A stretch of DNA of 64,000 bases from Acetobacter vaccinii (lineage in GTDB: Bacteria; Pseudomonadota; Alphaproteobacteria; Acetobacterales; Acetobacteraceae), in the NCBI RefSeq assembly GCF_008365315.1, contig NZ_CP043506.1, positions 1,408,001 to 1,472,000 on the forward strand, given 5' to 3'. A program made the position numbers and the translations under genes. The notes beneath the pieces are model-generated. The model had not been told where the DNA came from and did no database searches. It was given only the letters and a program-made list of their open reading frames with translations. This document shows positions 8,565 to 14,908 of the stretch, in pieces; position 1 is the stretch's first letter, and the number at the start of each line of letters is the position of its first letter.

Positions 8565-9464
8565 CTAGGAATTCTCGCGTGGTGAGGCAGCGAATTCTAT
8601 AAAATCACGCAAATACTGAATGTCTTCATCAGTTTCTCGCCGTCCCAGAAAAATCTGCTTTGCAATGCCATTTTTGCCAAGTCTGAGTGGGTAAAGCTCA
8701 AAACGTGTGGCGTATTCGTCCACCAGCCAGCGGGGGAGTGCCGCAACCCCCCTGCCATGGGCGACCATGACCAGCATGATATCGGTGGTTTCGATCTGCT
8801 TTTGCTGCCGTGGGGCAATGCCCGCAGGTTGAAAGAACTGGGTATAGATATCAAGCCGTTCGGAAGGTACAGGGTAGGTAATCAGTGTTTCACCAGAGAG
8901 TTGTTCCGGTGTGACAAACTTCAGGTGCCGCAAAGGGTGCTGGGGGCCGACAACCAGCACCAGTTCATAGTCAAAAACCGGCGTAAATGTCAGTTCTGGC
9001 TTATACAGCGGGTCGGGTGTGACTAGGATATCAATCTCGTTACTGAATAACGCCCCGATCCCGCCGAACTGAAACTTCTGCCGTACATCGACATCAACCT
9101 TGGGCCAGCGTTCCAGATAGGGCGATACAACTTTTAAAAGCCACTGGTAGCAGGGGTGACATTCCATTCCGATACGCAGCGTGCCGCGCTCGCCATTGCC
9201 AAACTGTTCCAGCCGTTTTTCGGCCAGTTCAAACTGCGGGAGCAGCCTGTTGGCCAGCAGCAGCAGCCACTCTCCAGCCTGGGTCAGTACCAGGGAGCGT
9301 CCTTCCCGCCGCCAGACTTTGACCCCTAACTGGCTTTCAATTTTGCGAATGGCATGGCTGAGTGCAGGCTGGGTCAGATGCAGGCGCAGCCCGGCGGCAG
9401 TTAGGGAGCCCTCACGCGCGACTTCCTGAATGATCTTCAGATGACTGCGCTCTAAAATGCTCAT
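8565..9464 (-). CDS. metR: MetR-type LysR regulator of methionine genes
   Basis: The 299-residue product has an N-terminal helix-turn-helix (GSLTAAGLRLHLTQPALSHAIRKIE in parts) and a ligand domain with blocks diagnostic of MetR: GMECHPCYQWL and YPVPSERLDI followed by FFQPAGI. E. coli MetR senses homocysteine and activates metE, metF and related genes. I chose the ATG at 9464 because GGAG sits 6 bases upstream; ATG 9467, ATG 9476 or TTG 9479 are alternatives. It is divergent from metF, and a perfect MetR-type site lies upstream of mesX, so it likely controls this whole block. Base composition is more AT-rich than the flanks. Confidence 0.9.
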   Translation of the reverse strand: MSILERSHLKIIQEVAREGSLTAAGLRLHLTQPALSHAIRKIESQLGVKVWRREGRSLVLTQAGEWLLLLANRLLPQFELAEKRLEQFGNGERGTLRIGMECHPCYQWLLKVVSPYLERWPKVDVDVRQKFQFGGIGALFSNEIDILVTPDPLYKPELTFTPVFDYELVLVVGPQHPLRHLKFVTPEQLSGETLITYPVPSERLDIYTQFFQPAGIAPRQQKQIETTDIMLVMVAHGRGVAALPRWLVDEYATRFELYPLRLGKNGIAKQIFLGRRETDEDIQYLRDFIEFAASPRENS

Positions 9465-9577
9465 CATGGGCTCCATCAATGCATGGAATTTATATAATCA
9501 TAAAAACATATCATTTCCGATCATTTTTTAGAAAGCCTATTATGAGAAATCATGACAATTATATTGGAGATTTCTCC

Positions 9578-9724
9578 ATGATCAGGACCAGCCTGTTCTG
9601 TTCGCCCGGTATGACTAGGCATGGCCTTGCCGCACGCTCTGTGTGGTGTCGGGGGCGTATGCCTCCGGGTCATTGCATGGTAGAAAACTACTGTCTTACA
9701 CAAAGCTTTTCCTGTAGTGGCTGA
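9578..9724 (+). CDS. Possible short leader ORF upstream of metF
   Basis: An ATG at 9578 is preceded at 8 bases by GGAG (9566-9569), the best ribosome site in this stretch, which itself sits in an inverted repeat TGGAGA-TT-TCTCCA (9565-9578). The frame runs 48 codons and its TGA (9722-9724) ends one base before the likely metF ATG at 9726. The peptide contains five cysteines and four methionines. It has no recognisable domain. The tight coupling suggests a leader peptide or a regulatory uORF for metF, but a chance open frame cannot be excluded. The arms of the repeat could hide the ribosome site. Confidence 0.35.
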   Translation: MIRTSLFCSPGMTRHGLAARSVWCRGRMPPGHCMVENYCLTQSFSCSG

Positions 9725-9725
9725 G

Positions 9726-10655
9726 ATGTTTCCAGCCCCACAATCCTGCCTCCTGACAGAACGGTATGGCACCACGCCGCAGCATGAGGGCGCAGGGCCA
9801 GCGCTCTCGTTCGAGTTCGTTCCATCACGGACAAAGGCGCAGGAGCAGCGGCTGTGGCAGTGTATCCGCCGTCTGGAGCCTCTTTCACCCCGTTTTGTCT
9901 CGGTCACATATGGGGTCGGGGGCACAACACGCACCTCCACCCAGGATACGGTAATGCGTCTGAAGCGGGAGACCACTCTGGCCCCTGCCGCCCATCTGAC
10001 CTGTGTTGGCGCACCGCGTGAGGCTGTGGATGAGATGGCCCGTAATTACTGGCAGGCGGGTGTCAGGCATATTGTGGCTCTGCGGGGTGACCCACCAGCC
10101 GGGCAGGCATACACCCCCCATCCGGGTGGTTATGCCTATGCCAGTGACCTTGTGGCAGGGCTACGCCGGATTGCGGATTTTGAAATTTCAGTAGCGGCGT
10201 ACCCAGAGACACATCCTGCGGCTATGAGTGCTGCGGCTGATCTGGATAACCTCAAATGCAAGTTTGACGCCGGAGCTACCCGCGCCATTACGCAGTATTT
10301 TTTTGACCCCATACTTTATGTGCGTTTTCTGGACCGTTGCCATGCCGCAGGTGTGACCGCGCCGATTGTGCCGGGCCTGATGCCGGTTACCAATTATACT
10401 CAGGTGGCACGCTTTTCCGCCGCATGTGGGGTGGATGTGCCCGCGTGGCTGACCCGTTTGTTTGAAGGCACACAAAACAACCGGGAGTTACGCCGCACTC
10501 TTGCCTGTGTTGTCATGGCGGAACAGGTGCGCATTTTGCAGGGATATGGGGTTAATGAGTTCCATATCTCGACCCTCAACGCCCCCGAGCCTGCTCACAC
10601 CATCGCGCATATTCTTGGTGTGCGCCCTATCTGTGCGGGGAAAACAGACTTTTAA
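9726..10655 (+). CDS. metF: 5,10-methylenetetrahydrofolate reductase
   Basis: MetF reduces methylene-THF to 5-methyl-THF, the methyl donor of ordinary methionine synthases. The product of about 309 residues has the TIM-barrel motifs of the family: LSFEFVPSRT, FVSVTYGVGGTTR, HIVALRGDPP, DNLKCKFDAGATRAITQYFFD (in parts) and PGLMPVTNY. The start is ATG 9726 or GTG 9717; no classical ribosome site precedes either, which fits translational coupling to the short frame ending at 9724. It is divergent from metR and converges with mesD, sharing a terminator hairpin. Confidence 0.93.
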   Translation: MFPAPQSCLLTERYGTTPQHEGAGPALSFEFVPSRTKAQEQRLWQCIRRLEPLSPRFVSVTYGVGGTTRTSTQDTVMRLKRETTLAPAAHLTCVGAPREAVDEMARNYWQAGVRHIVALRGDPPAGQAYTPHPGGYAYASDLVAGLRRIADFEISVAAYPETHPAAMSAAADLDNLKCKFDAGATRAITQYFFDPILYVRFLDRCHAAGVTAPIVPGLMPVTNYTQVARFSAACGVDVPAWLTRLFEGTQNNRELRRTLACVVMAEQVRILQGYGVNEFHISTLNAPEPAHTIAHILGVRPICAGKTDF

Positions 10656-10674
10656 AGCCAGCAGGACGACAGAC

Positions 10675-10703
10675 TGCCCGGCGGCGGGGTAAGCCGCCAG
10701 GCA
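10675..10703. terminator. Shared hairpin between convergent metF and mesD
   Basis: TGCCCGGCGGC (10675-10685) pairs with GCCGCCAGGCA (10693-10703), with a single non-Watson-Crick position that is a G-U pair on the minus strand. It fills the 68-base gap between two convergent genes and can serve both directions. Confidence 0.55.
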
Positions 10704-10723
10704 AGGCCTGTTGTTGTGTGGTC

Positions 10724-11758
10724 TTACCCTTGGGCAGACAGTTCCTTGCGGATGATGGCAGCGCCTGCGCTCAAGGCCTGCAGCTTGCCCCGTGCCACAT
10801 GGCGCGGCAAGGGGGCCATGCCGCAATTGGTGCAGGGGTAGAGCTTGTCAGCATCAACAAACCGCAGTGCCTGACGCAGGGTATTGGCAACGTCTTCTGG
10901 CGTTTCAACCGTGTGGGTTGCAACATCAATAGCGCCAACCATCACTTTTTTGCCGCGGATCAGTTCAATCAGATCCATCGGCACGCGCGAGTGCTGGCAT
11001 TCCAGTGAGATCAGGTCAATATTGGACTTTTGCAGCTTGGGGAAAATTTCCTCATACTGCCGCCATTCGGACCCCAGAGAGTTTTTCCAGTCGATATTGG
11101 CCTTGATCCCATAACCATAGCAGATATGGACAGCCGTTTCGCATTTTAGCCCTTCAATGGCTTTTTCCAATGTTGCAATGCCCCAGTCATTCACTTCATC
11201 AAAAAAGACATTAAAGGCGGGTTCGTCAAACTGGATGATGTCAACGCCTGCGGCTTCCAGTTCTCTGGCTTCCTGATTGAGAATTTTGGCAAATTCCCAG
11301 GCCAGTTTCTCGCGGCTTTTGTAGTGTGCGTCATACAGTGTGTCGATCATGGTCATGGGGCCGGGGAGCGCCCATTTGATCGGTTTTTTGGTAAGGCCGC
11401 GTAAAAACTTGGCGTCTTCTACAAAAACGGGTTTTTCGCGTGAGACAGCGCCGACAACTGTGGGCACGCTGGCATCATAACGATTACGAATTTTAACGGT
11501 CTGGCGGCTTTCAAAGTCAACGCCGCTTAGGTGTTCGATAAAGGTTGTTACAAAGTGCTGGCGTGTTTGTTCACCATCACTGACAATATCAATGCCTGCA
11601 CGGTCTTGATCATCCAGCGACAGGCGCAGGGCGTCCTGCTTGCCTTCAATCAAGGCAGCATCCTGCAATTTCCAGGGTGACCAGAGGGTCTCGGCCTGTG
11701 CCAGCCAGGAGGGTTTGGGCAGGCTGCCTGCCGTTGATGTAGGGAGTAGTGTTTTCAT
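10724..11758 (-). CDS. mesD: Core methionine synthase, MesD type
   Basis: The 344-residue protein matches only the catalytic C-terminal half of cobalamin-independent MetE and lacks the N-terminal folate-binding half. Zinc-ligand candidates are His211 and Cys213 (VHICYGYG) and Cys312 (CTNCGMAPL); the homocysteine region includes IQFDEPAFNVFFDE near residues 176-188. It is paired with a DUF1852 gene, the hallmark of MesD, a core methionine synthase of aerobic bacteria reported to need DUF1852 and oxygen but neither methyl-folate nor B12. The methyl donor is unknown. ATG 11758 has GAGG nine bases upstream; a TTG three codons earlier is less likely. mesX starts the operon 27 bases upstream. Confidence 0.88.
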   Translation of the reverse strand: MKTLLPTSTAGSLPKPSWLAQAETLWSPWKLQDAALIEGKQDALRLSLDDQDRAGIDIVSDGEQTRQHFVTTFIEHLSGVDFESRQTVKIRNRYDASVPTVVGAVSREKPVFVEDAKFLRGLTKKPIKWALPGPMTMIDTLYDAHYKSREKLAWEFAKILNQEARELEAAGVDIIQFDEPAFNVFFDEVNDWGIATLEKAIEGLKCETAVHICYGYGIKANIDWKNSLGSEWRQYEEIFPKLQKSNIDLISLECQHSRVPMDLIELIRGKKVMVGAIDVATHTVETPEDVANTLRQALRFVDADKLYPCTNCGMAPLPRHVARGKLQALSAGAAIIRKELSAQG

Positions 11759-11785
11759 AAGATACAACCTCGTATTTTTTGTGTC

Positions 11786-12769
11786 TCAGGCAGCGTATGT
11801 GGCAGACCATTCTTCAAGACGGTCCTGATAGGGCGCGATAAAGCTTTCTTGTGTAAACCTGCCCTGTTTAATGGCTAACTGGCTCCGTTCCTCCCGGTCA
11901 TACACAATCCGGGTGAGCGAATAGTCCTGATGTTTCAGGCTGGGCTGATAGTCTTTTGCCGCTGCGGAATTGGCATTGTAGATTTCCGGACGGTAAACTT
12001 TCTGAAAAGACTCCATGGTGCTGATGGCGCTGATCAGCTCCAGGCTTGTATAATCGGCCAGCAGGTCGCCAAAAAAGTAGAATGCCAGCGGCGCAACACT
12101 TCGTGCAGGCATGAAGTAGCGTACCTGCATGCCCATTTTGGCAAAATACTGGTCTGTGAGAGAAAACTCGTGCTGCTGATATTCAACCCCCAGGATCGGG
12201 TGCTGGTTGTCTGTGCGGTGATAGGTCTTGTTGGTCGAAACGCTCAGGCAGATCACAGGGAGTTTCTGGAATGCCGTTTTATAGGCAGTCGAGTTCAGAA
12301 AGCTCTTGAAAAGATTACCATGCAGGTCGCCAAAGTCATGGGGGGCGTTAAACGAGGGCTGGGTTTTGTTGTAGTCCAGCAAAAGAATGCTAAAATCATA
12401 ATCACGCACGTAAGAGGAGAAGTTGTTGCCGACGGAACCTTCAATACGTGTCTTGGTTTTTTTATCAACAATCGTGGTGTTCAGGATTTCGATCAGCGGG
12501 AAGGTATCTGCGCTGTTATCGTTTTCAATCTCGATCTCGGCAGAAATAATCTCGATCTCAACAGAATAGCGATCCCCCGTCGGGTTGTCCCACTGTGCCA
12601 GATCATTGAAGCGATTATCAATCATCTTCAGGACATTACGCAGGTTTTCCTGACGGTTTTCACCACGGGCCAGATTGGCAAAATTGGTTGTCAGGCGGGT
12701 ATTGTCCGAGGGATGATAGGTCTCATCAAAATAAATCCTCTTAATTTTAAAAGAAGAGTCTTTGATCAT
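11786..12769 (-). CDS. mesX: DUF1852 protein MesX, partner of MesD
   Basis: The 327-residue soluble protein carries blocks typical of DUF1852: FDETYHPSDNTRLTTNFANL, NFSSYVRDYDFS, HPILGVEYQQHEFSLTDQYF and PLAFYFFGDLL. Genetic work on other bacteria showed DUF1852 to be needed for MesD-dependent methionine synthesis; its chemistry is unsolved, and an oxygen-dependent role in supplying the methyl group is a reasonable guess. It is the first gene of the leftward mesX-mesD operon, preceded by an untranslated leader of roughly 120 bases, a candidate promoter and a MetR-type palindrome. Codons are clearly more AT-rich than those of the his or nad genes nearby, which hints at acquisition by transfer. 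Confidence 0.88.
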   Translation of the reverse strand: MIKDSSFKIKRIYFDETYHPSDNTRLTTNFANLARGENRQENLRNVLKMIDNRFNDLAQWDNPTGDRYSVEIEIISAEIEIENDNSADTFPLIEILNTTIVDKKTKTRIEGSVGNNFSSYVRDYDFSILLLDYNKTQPSFNAPHDFGDLHGNLFKSFLNSTAYKTAFQKLPVICLSVSTNKTYHRTDNQHPILGVEYQQHEFSLTDQYFAKMGMQVRYFMPARSVAPLAFYFFGDLLADYTSLELISAISTMESFQKVYRPEIYNANSAAAKDYQPSLKHQDYSLTRIVYDREERSQLAIKQGRFTQESFIAPYQDRLEEWSATYAA

Positions 12770-12897
12770 GGTGGTTTGCCATCCTGTTCTTGAGAGAAGA
12801 TCATGGCAGAAGGATTGGCGTTATAAAAACGTCCAATTTTCTTTATGATTTTCTCTATCAGAGAGTTCTGTTGTGCGGATCGTCACGCGTTGTTCTT

Positions 12898-12926
12898 GTT
12901 ATGCCTGATCAGTTGAGTGAATAAAA
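12898..12926 (-). promoter_or_regulatory. Candidate mesX promoter
   Basis: Read on the minus strand, CATAAC (12898-12903) could be a -10 box, with a poor -35 (TTTTAT, 12921-12926) at 17 bases. A weak -35 fits an activator-dependent promoter. An imperfect inverted repeat with TGAA and TTCA ends spans 12918-12940 and overlaps the -35. The start point would be near 12891. Confidence 0.3.
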
Positions 12927-12945
12927 ATGATTTTATTTCATTAAA

Positions 12946-12964
12946 CCATGAATCTCATTCATGG
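12946..12964. promoter_or_regulatory. MetR-type operator upstream of mesX
   Basis: CCATGAATCTCATTCATGG is a perfect inverted repeat with 7-base arms. Its core TGAATCTCATTCA fits the E. coli MetR consensus TGAA-NN-T/A-NN-TTCA exactly. Its centre at 12955 is about 64 bases before the inferred transcription start, the usual place for the primary site of a LysR-type activator. No such site was found between metR and metF. Confidence 0.65.
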
Positions 12965-13295
12965 TCCTGAGTGGCGGGTGCGCGTATCTGGCGGTTGGTG
13001 CTGCCAATGGAATGGCGCGGAAAGCATAGGTTATGACTTATGTTTTCCGGGTTATTGCGCAGCCAAAGGTGAACGGGCTTTTTGGGTAGGGCTATAGCCT
13101 CTCCCAGCCGGTTCATTGTGGACAGGTTTGCTGCCAGTAGCACGCAGTTCTGTTCTGGGTGGGGCCAGCTAAGGCGGTCAACGTGCTGAGAACTGAACAC
13201 GCAACTGTCTGGCACAGACGCTGTGTTGTCATGCCGTCTGTTATGTTTGTTTGGTTGTCCGAATGCTGGATGTTTTAGCCATTGGCCAAAACGAC
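12965..13295. other. Gene-free spacer between the mes operon and tRNA-Gly
   Basis: About 330 bases without a convincing gene on either strand. The only long frame (12955-13377, minus) lacks a ribosome site, runs through the tRNA and looks non-coding. I see no integrase or insertion sequence fragment, although the tRNA 3-prime end faces this spacer. Confidence 0.45.
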
Positions 13296-13320
13296 AAAAG
13301 CCACCTTGCGGTGGCTTTTT
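13296..13320 (-). terminator. Terminator behind tRNA-Gly
   Basis: AAAA-GCCACC (13296-13305), loop TTGC, then GGTGGC-TTTTT (13310-13320). On the minus strand this is a 6-base GC stem with a GCAA tetraloop followed by a T run, 30 bases after the tRNA. It is symmetrical and could work both ways. Confidence 0.8.
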
Positions 13321-13349
13321 GTGTCGCTTCAGAAATCCCGGAGGAAATC

Positions 13350-13424
13350 TGGAGCGGGCGATGGGATTCGAACCCACGACCCCAACCTTGGCAAGGTTGT
13401 GCTCTACCCCTGAGCTACGCCCGC
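13350..13424 (-). tRNA. tRNA-Gly (anticodon GCC)
   Basis: The reverse strand folds as a full cloverleaf. The acceptor arm GCGGGCG pairs with CGCCCGC, the anticodon loop is CTTGCCAAG with anticodon GCC, and the T arm contains GGTTCGAATCC. CCA is encoded (13350-13352). The gene has its own promoter and terminator and is 75 bases long. Confidence 0.97.
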
Positions 13425-13437
13425 ATCGGATGGCCTT

Positions 13438-13466
13438 CTTCTACGGGTGATGCGGGATGTGCGCAA
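13438..13466 (-). promoter_or_regulatory. tRNA-Gly promoter
   Basis: On the minus strand TTGCGC (13461-13466) and TAGAAG (13438-13443) are separated by 17 bases, and the -10 box ends 13 bases before the tRNA. An A/T-rich stretch at 13470-13510 lies just upstream like an UP element. The same layout precedes tRNA-Glu and tRNA-Arg. Between 13511 and 13762 I see no further feature. Confidence 0.6.
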
Positions 13467-13762
13467 GAGGAAAAATGCAAAAAATTCAATTTTTCTAATC
13501 TTTTCTGGGGCTAGGCGGAAAAAATGGCGGAAAACTGCGACCCTTGCTCGCGCCCCTGCGGCTGGCCACTCATGCCTCCCACCAAAACAGGCTGGTAGGT
13601 CATGGTGTTGCGGCCCCGGTAGTGGAGTTTGGGGCATGCAAAAGCTGCGTTACTGGCGCAGCGGCCGGGCAGGCTGCTGCTGGGGCGTATCTTTTGGTAT
13701 CATGCAGGCATGGTGCCCCCGTCCGGGGGTTGTTGCAGGTTTTCACACAAGGCAGGTGGCGT

Positions 13763-14770
13763 ATGTCCAAGGTTGTTGTTGTTCAGCCCGGCGGTGGGTT
13801 CGATCGTGTTGTTATGGAGGAACGCGCCACACCAGCCCCGCAGGCCGGGCAGATTACGGTGCGGCTGCATGCGTCGTCCCTGAACTATCATGACTATGCG
13901 GTGGTCAGCGGCATGTGGGGGCCGACCGAGCCGCGCATTCCCATGGCTGACGGCGCGGGGGAAGTGCTGGCTGTGGGTGCGGGCGTGAGCGAGTTTGCTG
14001 TGGGGGACAGGGTTGTCAGCACCTTTTTTCCTACATGGCTTGCGGGCACGCCCGAAGTTGTGGGCTTTGCTACCGTGCCGGGTGATGGGGTGGATGGTTA
14101 CGCCCGGCAGGAGGTCACTGCCGCCGCAACCGCCTTCACCCATGCGCCCGTGGGTTACACCCACGCCCAGGCAGCAACGCTGACCACGGCGGGGCTGACA
14201 GCATGGCGCGCCCTGTTTGCCGACGGCCCCTTGCAGCCGGGTGAGACTGTGCTGGTGCAGGGCACGGGCGGGGTCTCGGTCTTTGCCCTGCAATTTGCCA
14301 AGCTGGCCGGTGCCACGGTGATTGCGACCTCCTCCAGCGATGAAAAACTGGAACGGATGAAGGCGCTGGGGGCTGACCACCTTATCAACTATCGCACCGA
14401 CCCGCAGTGGGGGGAGACCGCACTGCGGCTGACAGGTGGGCGGGGTGTTGACCATATTATCGAAGTGGGCGGCCCAGCCACGCTGGAGCAGTCCATGCAG
14501 GCCGTGCGGGTGGCGGGGCATATTGCGGTTATTGGTATTCTGGGCGGGGTTGCGACCACATTCCAGTTCGTGCCAGCCCTTGTGCGCCAGATTCGCCTGC
14601 AAGGCGTGCTTGTGGGCAGTCGCGCCCAGCAGATTGAAATGATCAGGGGCATCAATGCCAGTGGCCTCAAGCCCGTGGTGGACCGTGCCTTTGCGCTGGA
14701 CGATCTTGTGGCCGCTTTCCGCTATCAGGAAAGCAACCGCCACTTTGGCAAGATCTGTCTTGAGTTCTGA
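13763..14770 (+). CDS. Zinc-independent alcohol dehydrogenase / quinone oxidoreductase family
   Basis: The 335-residue protein is a medium-chain dehydrogenase/reductase with a catalytic GroES-like N-terminal half (SLNYHDYAVVSGMWG, PMADGAGEVLAVG) and a nucleotide-binding half (VLVQGTGGVSVFALQFAKLAGA). It lacks the usual Cys/His zinc ligands, so it is probably an NADPH-dependent quinone or enal reductase. The ATG at 13763 is chosen because AAGGCAGG lies 5 bases upstream and homologous sequence begins there; the 73 codons before it are not family-like. It stands alone before nadE. The substrate cannot be told. Confidence 0.85.
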   Translation: MSKVVVVQPGGGFDRVVMEERATPAPQAGQITVRLHASSLNYHDYAVVSGMWGPTEPRIPMADGAGEVLAVGAGVSEFAVGDRVVSTFFPTWLAGTPEVVGFATVPGDGVDGYARQEVTAAATAFTHAPVGYTHAQAATLTTAGLTAWRALFADGPLQPGETVLVQGTGGVSVFALQFAKLAGATVIATSSSDEKLERMKALGADHLINYRTDPQWGETALRLTGGRGVDHIIEVGGPATLEQSMQAVRVAGHIAVIGILGGVATTFQFVPALVRQIRLQGVLVGSRAQQIEMIRGINASGLKPVVDRAFALDDLVAAFRYQESNRHFGKICLEF

Positions 14771-14782
14771 TCACTGACCTGA

Positions 14783-14801
14783 GGGGGGAGTTCTGCCCCC
14801 C
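14783..14801 (+). terminator. G/C hairpin after the oxidoreductase gene
   Basis: GGGGGG (14783-14788) and CCCCCC (14796-14801) form a 6-pair stem with a 7-base loop, 13 bases after the stop codon. There is no T run, so this is a weak call. Confidence 0.35.
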
Positions 14802-14908
14802 GACAAGGGGTGTGATACCCCGCAGGGCTGACTTGTCGTGGCGTGGACTCCAGTCCCCTGCTAAGCAGGGGTATCTGGCAGCAGGCCGATAGCAAGGGAA
14901 GCAACGCC

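Noticed and set aside
9465..9577. MetR operator between metR and metF
   Set aside because: I looked for TGAA-N5-TTCA and found only loosely similar AT-rich stretches, so no site is annotated there.
12955..13377. Minus-strand frame of 140 codons across tRNA-Gly
   Set aside because: It reads through the tRNA and its terminator and has no ribosome site.
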